NCBI GenBank assembly: GCA_963828285.1
Contig: CAWHEB010000001.1
Coordinates: forward strand, 124,001 to 188,000
Length of the DNA stretch: 64,000 nt
Direction of reading: 5' to 3'
DNA from: DAIOEK01 sp963828285
GTDB lineage: Bacteria > Chloroflexota > Anaerolineae > Anaerolineales > Anaerolineaceae
In this document: positions 37,058 through 46,648 of the stretch, one piece after another
Layout of the letters: the number at the start of each line of letters is the position of its first letter
Numbering within the stretch: position 1 is the first letter of the stretch
The notes under the pieces: model-generated
What the model was told of the DNA's origin: nothing
Database searches by the model: none
What the model saw: only the letters and a program-made list of their open reading frames with translations
Made by a program: the position numbers and the translations under genes

Positions 37058-38746
37058 TTATCTTCCACCACCAGCACAGGCGCAGGCGCAGCCGGCGCAG
37101 GCACAAGCACAAGCACAGCTATGGCCACCGCCACCACCACCGGAACTACGGTATGTAGTTGGCGGAGGCGGAGGATTTGTTTTGTTGGTCACTCCTGAGG
37201 TAAAAGCGGTGATATCTCCAACCACATTACCGGCGAAGGATTGAACCCCGGTTACCATGGATGCAGCAAAATCCGCACCAGGGAGTTTTGGCATATTGAT
37301 GGTTACCGGTCCACTGCTCTGGCTATGACCGCCAGACATACTTGGTGTGCCAGCAACAGATCCACGGTAACCCGGGTCGAAAGATCCCCACCAGCGAGGT
37401 ACAAAGACTGGTCCGGAGCTGAAAACAGTTTGGGTCTGCTGTTGATAATCCTTGCCAAGCATGGTCCATTCCAGGTTTTCGTCGAATTTCTGGCTCTTGA
37501 TCTCTGGAGTTTCGGCGGCGGTCACCTGTTCCCAGGCTCGTTTATTGATATCTTCGTAAAACGCGATCGATTCTTTGCGTGAAAATCCCTTCATCTTTTC
37601 TGCGATTGTTTTGACGAGAGAGATCATCACTTCCTGTAATCCTTTTTGACGCTCACGTCCAGCAGGGAATTGATATCCGGTGATAAATTCGGATTCGTAG
37701 GGTTGCAAACCTTCAGGAATTGGTGAGGCTATCTTCAGTTCTAATGGTTCTCTGGAGGTCACACTCACCGCATCTTTTTTGATCAAACCAAAAAGGATCA
37801 TGGTGAGGATCTTGTCCATGGGTTGTTCCATGAGGACAGCAGCTTCCACAGCGGTCAATCCGCGTTTGATGCCGTGACCTTCTATGGCGATCTTTGGGGG
37901 CAGGTATTGAAGTTTGCGCTTTCGGGCACCAACAACTGATGCGTAGATGATGAAGACGAAAAATCCCACAATCCCAAGGCCAATGCAAACACAGATCAAT
38001 ATGGAGGGATCGAACGAAACACCGACGGATAAAGCATCTGACGGGATGTATTTGGCGGGGAATGCGGCTGCAAATTCATACCGTGAACTACTTGATGCGT
38101 TACTGTACTCCCAGGTATAGGTGACCCTGCCGTCCGCATCCAATGCTGCGGATGGTATCGGACTACCTGGCCATCCGGATTTGTTCTCTTCATACTGAGG
38201 TTCTTCAGGAAGGACGCCCTGGGGTAAGTGGAGGGATACCCGCATCGCGGTCGAACCGGTTACAAAGCTTGATCCAAAGAAGTTGGGAGAAAAGCGGACA
38301 CTGGCGTAGTCTTGGGTATCCCCTTTGTTATAAGCGTAAAAGGCACCGGTGATACCAGTCACACGCGCGAAAACGGTTCCAGTCGCGCCTGGTTGAATGG
38401 CATCCCCATGAAGAGCGAGGGTGAATCCATCGCTGCCCGCCGTGAGATTCTGCGGATCAGCCTTCGAGATATCTGTGATCTGCTTGCCATCCACCGTAGC
38501 GGTGATGTTACCGATATTGAAATTCCCATTGGGAAGACCAATATCTACAAATTCGATCGGGTCTGCTGATGGCGAATTGGAAAATACATAGGTGTAATCC
38601 AACATCAGGGTGCCATCCGAATTGTAATAGGCATCAATGACAGCCTGATCCACTGAGAAAATGTACGTCTGTGCAGAAACGGCTGAGGTGAAGCATCCAA
38701 GCAGCAAAACCACAAGGATAAAGCTCGAGAGTATTCGTTTCGTCAT
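37058..38746 (-). CDS. DUF2207-type membrane protein with C-terminal Cys-Ala repeat tail
   Basis: 562 aa. Signal peptide (to about residue 25), extracellular beta domain (26-245), one membrane segment (248-272, ILICVCIGLGIVGFFVFIIY), a cytoplasmic winged-helix-like region (GLTAVEAAVLMEQPMDKIL) and helical region, a Gly/Ser/Pro-rich linker, and a final tail GGGGGGHS then CACACACAGCACACAGGGR (seven Cys at 544, 546, 548, 550, 553, 555, 557). With this topology the tail is in the cytoplasm. DUF2207 proteins often end in Gly-rich low-complexity sequence; a Cys-Ala array is unusual. It lies 16 bases before the PqqD-radical SAM-SPASM gene, 31 after a zinc-ribbon membrane protein. Role unknown. Confidence 0.88.
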   Translation of the reverse strand: MTKRILSSFILVVLLLGCFTSAVSAQTYIFSVDQAVIDAYYNSDGTLMLDYTYVFSNSPSADPIEFVDIGLPNGNFNIGNITATVDGKQITDISKADPQNLTAGSDGFTLALHGDAIQPGATGTVFARVTGITGAFYAYNKGDTQDYASVRFSPNFFGSSFVTGSTAMRVSLHLPQGVLPEEPQYEENKSGWPGSPIPSAALDADGRVTYTWEYSNASSSSRYEFAAAFPAKYIPSDALSVGVSFDPSILICVCIGLGIVGFFVFIIYASVVGARKRKLQYLPPKIAIEGHGIKRGLTAVEAAVLMEQPMDKILTMILFGLIKKDAVSVTSREPLELKIASPIPEGLQPYESEFITGYQFPAGRERQKGLQEVMISLVKTIAEKMKGFSRKESIAFYEDINKRAWEQVTAAETPEIKSQKFDENLEWTMLGKDYQQQTQTVFSSGPVFVPRWWGSFDPGYRGSVAGTPSMSGGHSQSSGPVTINMPKLPGADFAASMVTGVQSFAGNVVGDITAFTSGVTNKTNPPPPPTTYRSSGGGGGGHSCACACACAGCACACAGGGR

Positions 38747-38777
38747 ATTAGATCCTTTTTACAAAGGGATATTGGGA

Positions 38778-39131
38778 TTACCACTTGGGTTCTTCTGTCA
38801 TCTGATAGGTAGTGTGGCAATATGGACAGGTTACAACAGGAGCGCCGGCGATCATTTTGACATTCTCAGGAGATAAGGCGCCACCACAAGATTGACATTT
38901 CAAGCCTTCCCACTTTACATCACCTGGCAATTGTACATTGTACGTGATATTCTGGGATTCTGAGGCAGGCGGCTTCTTCCACATGAAGTAGGCCAATCCA
39001 AGACCAATACCGGCAACGATGATACCGACGATTATCCAACCGGCGGTTCCCTGGGTGCTAAAAGCCCCAAGAACGAACATGACACCAAAGAAGATGAGAA
39101 TTACTGCTACAATTTTTCCGACGAGTTTCAT
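38778..39131 (-). CDS. Two-TM protein with C-terminal zinc ribbon
   Basis: 117 aa from the ATG at 39131, which has AAGGAG at six-base spacing; the upstream start at 39152 does not. Two hydrophobic segments (VGKIVAVILIFFGVMFVLGAF and GWIIVGIIVAGIGLGLAYFM) precede a cytosolic zinc ribbon (CQSCGGALS ... VTCPYCHTTYQM). First gene of the minus-strand operon that includes the Cys-tailed DUF2207 protein and the radical SAM pair, divergent from ligA. Family not recognised; it may bind metal or help assemble the DUF2207 protein in the membrane. Confidence 0.78.
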   Translation of the reverse strand: MKLVGKIVAVILIFFGVMFVLGAFSTQGTAGWIIVGIIVAGIGLGLAYFMWKKPPASESQNITYNVQLPGDVKWEGLKCQSCGGALSPENVKMIAGAPVVTCPYCHTTYQMTEEPKW

Positions 39132-39216
39132 ATGTGCTCCTTCTTTGACCAATTGAAAAAACCATTAAAATATAATTAAATTATACCGTAATTGATTTTT
39201 GAGGATCAGGTGGTTT

Positions 39217-41251
39217 ATGGCAAATCCGAGCTCAGTAGCTACTTTGGAAGAAATACGAAAGCTTCAAGAAGATATTCGTTTTCATAATTATCGCTACCAT
39301 GTACTGGATGATCCCATCATCTCTGATAAAGAATACGATGAGATGCTGGCTCAGGTTGCGCACTGCTGAATTAGCGCATCCAGAATGGATCACACCGGAT
39401 TCACCCACGCAAAGAACAGGCAGCACGCCGGTGGATAAATTTCGCAAAGTCAGGCACCCAGGACCCATTCTGAGCTTGGCTAATGCTTTTTCGGATGAAG
39501 ATATCCTCGCCTGGTATGAACGGATTGAAAAACTGGATTCTCGGGTATCCAAAAGTGGGTTCGTTGTTGAACCCAAGATCGATGGTTTGACTGTTGTGCT
39601 TCATTACGAAAACGGGTTATTTGTACTTGGTGCGACCCGAGGTGACGGGGATGTAGGAGAGGATATTACTAACAACCTGAAAACATTGCCCGCAGTCCCG
39701 CTGCGAATTCCAGTTGATGCGAAAGTCGGAAAAGCTCCAATTAGACTGGTCGTCCGCGGAGAAGCTTTCATCATGCTTAAGGATTTTGAGGAATTGAATA
39801 AAAAGATGGAAGCTGCCGGGGAAAAGACCTACCAAAATCCACGAAATACAGCGGCGGGTTCGTTACGGCAGCTGGATCCCAAGTTGACTGCGAAGCGACC
39901 ATTGACATTGCTGGTCTACCAGATCGTCGAATCATCCGATCCGCTTCCATCGACGCAATGGGAGTTGCTGAACTATCTGAAATCTTTTGGTTTTCCAGTG
40001 ACAGACCGGGCAAAAAGGTTGGCTAGTATCCATCAAACTATCACCGAAGCCCATACAGCCATGGGATTACGCGACAGCATCCCGTTTGAGGTCGATGGAT
40101 TGGTTATCAAACTGGATGACTTGCAGGCTGCCAGTGATCTGGGGATCGTGGGAAAAGATCCGCGCGGAGCGATGGCTTATAAATATCCTGCCCGTGAAGT
40201 GACCACGACACTTCTGGATATCAAGGTAAATGTTGGAAGAACAGGAGTGCTTACCCCATACGCAGTGCTGGATGCAGTTGAGGTAGGCGGTGTTGTGGTC
40301 AGGCAGGCAACCCTGCATAATTTCGATTTCATCGCTGATAAGGATATCCGGGTTGGTGACAGGGTACTGATCAAAAGGGCCGGTGATGTGATCCCTTATG
40401 TGATCGGACCAATCCTGGATGTGCGAAAGGGGACTGAAGAACCATATTCACCACCGCAAACATGCCCAACCTGCGGAGAAGCTGTCGAGCATCTGAACGG
40501 CGAGGTTGCCTGGTACTGTGTCAATGCAGCCTGCCCGGCACAGTTGATCCGCAACCTGGAGCATTTTGTATCTCGCGGGGCAATGGACATGGACGGAATG
40601 GGTATCAAGATCGTCGAACAGTTAGCCGATTCCGGTCTGGTACATGACGTAGCCGATATCTTCACTCTAAAATTGGACGATCTGCTTAAGTTAGAAGGAT
40701 TCGCGGAGAAGAAAGCTAAAAATCTAATTGATTCGGTAAATGCAGCAAAGGAAAGACCGCTATCGAGATTGATCAATGCGCTTGGAATCAAAGGGATCGG
40801 AGAGACCGCAGCTGCAGACCTTGCAGCTAACTATCACGATTTAGATGCTTTGCGCGTAGCCACAATAGAAGGTTTGCAACAAATCGAAGGGATTGGCCCC
40901 AATATTGCCAGCGGAGTGGTTGATTGGTTCGCGCGGGAAGAAAACCTGCAGGTCATTGATAAGCTTAATATAGCAGGTGTGCTGACAAAGGAAGTTGTAT
41001 CTGAAACCATTGCCGGAACTCGTCCGTTGGAAGGATTGACATTCGTTATCACAGGGACGCTGCCTACCTTGGGGAGAGATGAACTCAAGGAGATGATCCA
41101 ATCAAAGGGAGGAAAAGTAAGCGACAGTGTGAGTGCCAAGACGAGTTATCTGGTCCTTGGGGAAAACCCTGGCAGCAAGCTTGACAAGGCAAAACAATTG
41201 GGAGTCAGGATCATCGGCGAAGCGGATATCGTCAAAATGATGAATCCATAA
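39217..41251 (+). CDS. ligA: NAD-dependent DNA ligase, frameshifted near residue 48
   Basis: The start at 39217 reads MANPSSVATLEEIRKLQEDI and the family HNYRYHVLDDPIISDKEYDE; at about 39352 one extra G breaks the frame, after which LRTAELAHPEW continues in the next frame to 41251 (~678 aa in all). Domains: NAD-binding Ia, adenylation with active-site Lys in VEPKIDGLTVVL, OB fold, zinc finger (CPTCGEAVEHL ... CVNAACPAQ), HhH (LINALGIKGIGETAA) and BRCT (GLTFVITGTLPTLG). Seals nicks in replication and repair; it is essential in nearly all bacteria, so the break is almost certainly a consensus error. The RBS is AGGTGG. Confidence 0.95.
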
Positions 41252-41330
41252 TAATTATTGGTGAGGAAAGGGAGAACGAAAAGGACAAACAGTCCCTGTG
41301 GGTAAGAGGTGAAGTTTTGCCACCAATCCC

Positions 41331-41358
41331 TTGCCAATTCAACATCTCGTGCTATAAT
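41331..41358 (+). promoter_or_regulatory. Promoter of tRNA-Pro
   Basis: TTGCCA, a 16-base spacer and TATAAT. The transcript would start about seven bases before the mature tRNA 5' end. Confidence 0.75.
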
Positions 41359-41371
41359 TCCGTTCGTTGTT

Positions 41372-41581
<210 letters not shown>

Positions 41582-41605
41582 AGATTTAAACATTGAAAGG
41601 ATTAA

Positions 41606-42514
41606 TTATCTTTGCAGAGGATGATAATGGATATGAACTGTCTGGAGAAAATCGATCATGCTGCGCAGTTTACGCTCGGCAACGCTAGCGATCTCATCCC
41701 CTTCAGTCACAGTGATCGATCCGTCCACATCAATTGTTAAATTCATTACAAGGTAGGGTCCAAACCGGTGCAAATGTACATCTTCAACTTTTAGAATGCC
41801 AGGAATGCCATTTAGAATGTCTCTTACCTGTTTTTCCATTGATATACCAGGAACTGTATCCATCAGTTCCGAAGCAGACTCCCTAATGATCTCGATACCT
41901 GTGCGTAAGATCACTAGAGCTACCAAAGCTGCAGCGAGTGGATCTACCCAGGTAAATCCGGAACGGCCTAGGGTAATGCCGATCAACGCCGCGGTAGCAG
42001 CGAAGATATCATTGCGGTGATCATATGCAAGTGCATTAACAGCAATGTTGTTTTGTATCTTACCAATGGACCGGGTGTAAATATATAAACCGATCTTCAT
42101 TCCAACTGTCAATAATGCCACCCAAAAGGCAATCGGTTTGGCGACTATGACAGCTGCTGGATTATTCAACTGGTCAAAAACTGTACTAATTGCATCCCAG
42201 AAGATACCTATGGCGGTGGTGATGACAAAGGCGCCAACAGTCAGCGCAGCGATCGTCTCAAACTGTCGGTGACCATATGGATGCTCAGGATCGGCAGGTT
42301 TGACAGACAAACGCATAAAGATCAACACAGCCAATCCGTAGACAACATCGGAAGATGAGTTGATGCCATCTGCCAGTAGTGCCGGGCTGTGTCCGACGAC
42401 ACCAATGGAAGTTTTGATGAGAGCCAGAAAAACATTGGCGATCAATCCAATATTCACAGCCTTCATGCTGCTTTTTTCTCGATGAGAGTGCATTTCTACA
42501 GATAGATCTTCCAT
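41606..42514 (-). CDS. Cation diffusion facilitator (CDF) metal exporter
   Basis: 302 aa with six membrane segments. The metal site is two Asp-containing pairs: DGINSSSD in TM2 and DHRND in TM5; the C-terminal cytoplasmic domain carries HLHRFGPYLVMNLTIDVD. CDF proteins exchange Zn2+, Fe2+, Mn2+ or similar ions for protons. The TM2 pair DxxxD rather than HxxxD is found in Mn/Fe/multi-metal branches as well as in some Zn transporters, so metal is not assigned. The gene is isolated. It converges on the tRNA. Confidence 0.92.
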   Translation of the reverse strand: MEDLSVEMHSHREKSSMKAVNIGLIANVFLALIKTSIGVVGHSPALLADGINSSSDVVYGLAVLIFMRLSVKPADPEHPYGHRQFETIAALTVGAFVITTAIGIFWDAISTVFDQLNNPAAVIVAKPIAFWVALLTVGMKIGLYIYTRSIGKIQNNIAVNALAYDHRNDIFAATAALIGITLGRSGFTWVDPLAAALVALVILRTGIEIIRESASELMDTVPGISMEKQVRDILNGIPGILKVEDVHLHRFGPYLVMNLTIDVDGSITVTEGDEIASVAERKLRSMIDFLQTVHIHYHPLQR

Positions 42515-42983
42515 ATGCTAAATGAAAATCCTCAGGTCCTTGTTTTCATACAAGAAGGTATCAAGTAGTCAAGAATCGTTTCCCAAGAAATAATCCCGGG
42601 TATAGATACGTTAAAATCCCGTTTGTGTATCAGTAGAGTATATTACATCATTAATCAAAAAAGAAAAGGATTTATTTCTGTACTCTTCGATTTGTTAAAC
42701 GAGTATCGAATTCGCATGATTTTACTTAATGATAGCAATGACATACTGACAAATAATCTTCACGTTTATTGAACTTGTTGTCAATGATATGTACCAAGGG
42801 ACAGACTGGGCAATACACACCGCCACACATATAGAGGTTCCTAACCCCAAAATGAAAGGCAATAAGGTAAGCAAAGAGTACAAATTCAGGGATAGCTATT
42901 CAGGAGTAATTAACTACAGGAAAGAATTTCGGAGTATGAAAGCTATATGCATTCGTAAGGTAAGTCTCTTATGTAAATGTTGA
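42515..42983. other. Gene-free region (469 bases)
   Basis: AT-rich spacer between the CDF gene and the end of the amylosucrase gene. I see no credible coding frame, clear terminator or repeat. Confidence 0.55.
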
Positions 42984-44918
42984 TTACAAAGGCTTCATCT
43001 TGAGTAAAAGAAAAGCATAGGGTTCTAGATTTATGCGGCTGCCCTTCATTTCTACTTTTGTTCGGATTTCAAAAAAGTTCATATCCATAGTCTTAATCAA
43101 TCCGGAAATTGAGATACGCTGTGGTTTTTCTGAAAAATTCGCCAAAACAAGTAAGCGATTCGAGCTACTTTGTCTGATAAAGCCAAGAACGTGATCGTTC
43201 TTTATGCCCAGGAACTCTGTGTGTGAATCAGAAAAAACTGGGGATTCTTTTCTAATGGTGATTAATTCTTTTAACCCCGAGAAGATCTTTTCACTCACTT
43301 TGGATAATTTAGTCGGAGTATGATTATTAACTAGGTTCGGGCGATGAACCCAACGGCTATCACTTAATTTTGCTTTGTTCTCAAGATAGCTATAATCGTT
43401 CATTGTTCCATACTCATCCCCAAGGTAGATCAATGGAATTCCGCCAATTGTCATGATAATTCCATGGATCAGCAAAATCCTCTTGATGGCAAGATCAACC
43501 TCTTTATTGGTTTCTTGAGCAAGCGCTTTCTCCAAGCCTGCTAAAGAAGCACAAGTCCCTGAAATTCTGCAATCACCAGTTTGAGGATTCTCCTGAAATG
43601 GTAAGCCTTTGGCAAAACTACCCGGGAATTTCCCGATATAAAACCCGTTCAAGAATTTTCGATGATCAAATCCGTTTATCCATAATTCATTGGCATCATC
43701 GTCTGAGAAAGTCCATCCAATGTCATCATGGCAACGGACATAATTGACCCAGGAGCATCCATCAGGGATCCGAAACCGTTTTTGCATGGAATACCGCAGT
43801 AACTTGACTTCGCGGGTAGCCAAACTTTCCCAGATCAGCGCCATCAGTAATGGATTATAAGAAAGCTGACATTCTTCCGGGGCTATATACTTAATAACCT
43901 CATCAGGATGGACGATTGCTTCCGATTTATAGATAAGTGACGGGGCAGCAATTCGTGAGACCAGGTTGAATGCCTGGATCAAGAGGTGTGCTTCGGGCAT
44001 ATTCTCGCAGTTGGTACCCAATTTTTTCCAGATGAAGGCGACTGCATCCAGACGTAATCCATCTACACCCATATTGCAAAGATAAAGCATCTCCTGGGCC
44101 ATACTCAGAAAGACTGCCGGATTTTGGTAATTTAGATCCCATTGGTAAGAATGAAATGTTGTCCAAACCCATTTGTCGATAGCTTCATTGTAAGTAAAAG
44201 TGCCCGGGTGTTCATCGGGAAATATTTCTCGAAGGGTTTTTTCGTATTTGTCCGGTTCTATACGATCTGGAAAGATCCAGTAATAGTTTTGATAATACTG
44301 GTTTCCTTGCTTCGCTTTGAGAGCCCATTCATGCTCACCTGATGTGTGATTAAAAACAAAATCCACAATGAGACTGATGCCGTTATGGCGTAATTCCGAA
44401 GCCAGATTGATCAACTGATCGGTTGTGCCTAATCTGTGATTGACATCACGATAACTGCTAATCGCATATCCGCCATCATTTTCACCATCAGGGGATAGGA
44501 AAAATGGCATCAAATGCAAGTAGGTGATTCCCAGTTCTTTGAGATATGGGATCTTTTGTTGTAAACCAACCAGGTTTTCTGCAAACAAATCTACGTAGCA
44601 AACAGCTCCAACCATATTGTTTGATTGGAACCAATCCGGATGTATCAGCCTCTGTTTATCAAGATCTTTCAATTCCTGCGGACGTTTTATGTACGAATCG
44701 GCGATTGCGTATAGCAATTCTTCGAAATAGTAAAAAGCATCGTACCGATTCCCATATAGCGGGAAAAGCGTCTCGAATAATGCGGGAAAATACTGGTTTA
44801 CCCGATCCAGGAAAACAGCCCACTCAGCCGAAGAATGAGTGGCATAAGCCGAGAATTTGTTATTTAAGTGAGGGAGTAATCTCGTCAGAGTTAATTGAGC
44901 TTCGAATTTTAGATCCAT
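42984..44918 (-). CDS. Amylosucrase (GH13)
   Basis: 644 aa. An N-terminal helical domain of about 90 residues, typical of amylosucrases, precedes the barrel. Catalytic regions: VDFVFNHTS, GLRLDAVAFIWKKLGTNCEN (nucleophile Asp), LIYKSEAIVHPDE (acid/base Glu), VRCHDDIGWTF (third Asp). Amylosucrase uses sucrose to build alpha-1,4-glucan, releasing fructose. The close sister family sucrose hydrolase cannot be excluded. Cytoplasmic. It is the last gene of the LacI-ABC transporter-TreS cluster, 86 bases after treS. Confidence 0.88.
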   Translation of the reverse strand: MDLKFEAQLTLTRLLPHLNNKFSAYATHSSAEWAVFLDRVNQYFPALFETLFPLYGNRYDAFYYFEELLYAIADSYIKRPQELKDLDKQRLIHPDWFQSNNMVGAVCYVDLFAENLVGLQQKIPYLKELGITYLHLMPFFLSPDGENDGGYAISSYRDVNHRLGTTDQLINLASELRHNGISLIVDFVFNHTSGEHEWALKAKQGNQYYQNYYWIFPDRIEPDKYEKTLREIFPDEHPGTFTYNEAIDKWVWTTFHSYQWDLNYQNPAVFLSMAQEMLYLCNMGVDGLRLDAVAFIWKKLGTNCENMPEAHLLIQAFNLVSRIAAPSLIYKSEAIVHPDEVIKYIAPEECQLSYNPLLMALIWESLATREVKLLRYSMQKRFRIPDGCSWVNYVRCHDDIGWTFSDDDANELWINGFDHRKFLNGFYIGKFPGSFAKGLPFQENPQTGDCRISGTCASLAGLEKALAQETNKEVDLAIKRILLIHGIIMTIGGIPLIYLGDEYGTMNDYSYLENKAKLSDSRWVHRPNLVNNHTPTKLSKVSEKIFSGLKELITIRKESPVFSDSHTEFLGIKNDHVLGFIRQSSSNRLLVLANFSEKPQRISISGLIKTMDMNFFEIRTKVEMKGSRINLEPYAFLLLKMKPL

Positions 44919-45004
44919 GTGTAATTTTTCAGATTCTACTCATTACTATTTTTGTCAATACGCCAATTTTTGACGGATGCCTACATATTATAGCAAGTAG
45001 GATT

Positions 45005-46636
45005 TTAGCCGATAAGAAACCAACAAAATCCATGCCCGGCGATAGTTAGAGAAGTTTTTTTGTCAGAAATTTGGGTATTGCTTAGTAATATTGGAGTCAA
45101 CCTTGGGATTGTCAATCCAAGTTCCTCAACTGTTACCTGTTGGATTTCTTTTGAGAAATTTGCCATAACAAGGATCTGCTCTTCTGAGTTTTCCCTAATA
45201 TAGGCAAGAATGCTTTTATTTGATGGGGAACAATACCTAGTCTTTCCTTCCGAAAGTGAGTTGTGTTGTTTCCGAATTTTGATCGTAGATTTCAGCCAAT
45301 TGTAAAGCGAATCGGGGTTTTTCTTTTGGTTGGAGACATTAACTTTTTGAAAACCATAATCACCATGCAAAATTAATGGAATTATGATGTTTTCAGGATG
45401 TGCTTTGGAGAATCCTCCGTTTGGACTTGAATCCCATTGCATAGGGGTTCTAACCCCATCCCGATCCTCGAGGTTGATATTGTCACCCATACCTATCTCA
45501 TCACCATAGTACAAGACCGGGCTGCCGATAATTGATAACAGGATGGCATAGAGTAATCTAATCTTTTTTTGATCATTATTGAGAAGAGGCGCCAATCTTC
45601 TGCGTATTCCCATATTCAATCGCATGCGAGGTTCGGGTGCGTAATAATCCCACATGAATTTACGTTCATCGTTTGTCACCATCTCGAGGGTAAGTTCATC
45701 ATGGCAGCGCAGGAAAACACCCCATTGACAGTTGTCAGGCAAATCCGGCGTTCTGGCCAGAATTTCATCGATATGCGTTCTATCTTCTTTTGCTAGAGCC
45801 ATGAATAACCGCGGCATCAGTGGGAAATGGAAATTCATGTGGAACTCGTCCCCATCACCAAAGTATGCTCTCGTATCCTCAGGCCACTGATTAGCTTCAG
45901 CCAACAGCATGACTTCGGGAGCGTATGCCTCGACGAAAGATCTTAATCTTTTGTAATATGTATGTGATTCCGGCAGATTTTCGCAATTAGTTCCTTCACG
46001 TTCGATCAAATACGGAGGAGCATCAACCCGAATCGCATCAGCTCCCTGATCGATCCAGAATTGAATAACACGCATCATCGCTTTTTGTACATCAGGATTG
46101 TCATAGTTAAGATCAGGCTGATGAGAGAAAAAGCGATGCCAGAAATATTCTTTACGGATCGGATCAAAAGTCCAATTTGATTTTTCGTAGTCAACAAAAA
46201 TAATCCTGGCATCCTTATACTTTTGATCTGTCTTACTCCAAACATAATAATCCTTGTACCGTTGATGCTCAGGATGGGAAGGATTACGGGATGCTTGAAA
46301 CCATTCATGTTGGTCAGAGGTATGGTTCGGGATGAGCTCAACCATAATCTTTATTCCATGATTATGGGCTTCGACGATAAGATTCCTGAAATCTGTCAGA
46401 GTTCCGTAATCCGGGTTGATATCGGACATATCGCTGACATCGTAACCACCGTCACGAAGCGGTGATTTGGTAATAGGAAGCAGCCAGATCAGATCAACCC
46501 CAAGATCTTTGAGATAATCTAATTTGGCGGTAACACCTTCCAGGTCGCCAACACCATCTTCATTTGCGTCGAAAAAGCCACGGACATTTAATTCATAGAT
46601 GATCGCCCGTTTATACCAGTACTTGGTATTCTGCAT
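45005..46636 (-). CDS. treS: Trehalose synthase / maltose alpha-D-glucosyltransferase
   Basis: 543 aa. GH13 enzyme with the TreS-typical opening YKRAIIYELNVRGFFDANED and regions VELIPNHTSDQHEW, ADAIRVDAPPYLIEREGTNC (nucleophile), MLLAEANQWPED (acid/base), FLRCHDELTLEM (third Asp), SPVLYYGDEIGMGDNI. TreS interconverts maltose and trehalose. It lacks the C-terminal maltokinase fusion sometimes present. It starts 12 bases after the permease gene, so uptake and conversion are co-transcribed. Confidence 0.9.
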   Translation of the reverse strand: MQNTKYWYKRAIIYELNVRGFFDANEDGVGDLEGVTAKLDYLKDLGVDLIWLLPITKSPLRDGGYDVSDMSDINPDYGTLTDFRNLIVEAHNHGIKIMVELIPNHTSDQHEWFQASRNPSHPEHQRYKDYYVWSKTDQKYKDARIIFVDYEKSNWTFDPIRKEYFWHRFFSHQPDLNYDNPDVQKAMMRVIQFWIDQGADAIRVDAPPYLIEREGTNCENLPESHTYYKRLRSFVEAYAPEVMLLAEANQWPEDTRAYFGDGDEFHMNFHFPLMPRLFMALAKEDRTHIDEILARTPDLPDNCQWGVFLRCHDELTLEMVTNDERKFMWDYYAPEPRMRLNMGIRRRLAPLLNNDQKKIRLLYAILLSIIGSPVLYYGDEIGMGDNINLEDRDGVRTPMQWDSSPNGGFSKAHPENIIIPLILHGDYGFQKVNVSNQKKNPDSLYNWLKSTIKIRKQHNSLSEGKTRYCSPSNKSILAYIRENSEEQILVMANFSKEIQQVTVEELGLTIPRLTPILLSNTQISDKKTSLTIAGHGFCWFLIG

Positions 46637-46648
46637 TGATCTCCTCTG

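Noticed and set aside
42789..42983. 64-codon frame in the spacer before the amylosucrase gene
   Set aside because: No ribosome site, no similarity to a known protein and unusual composition.
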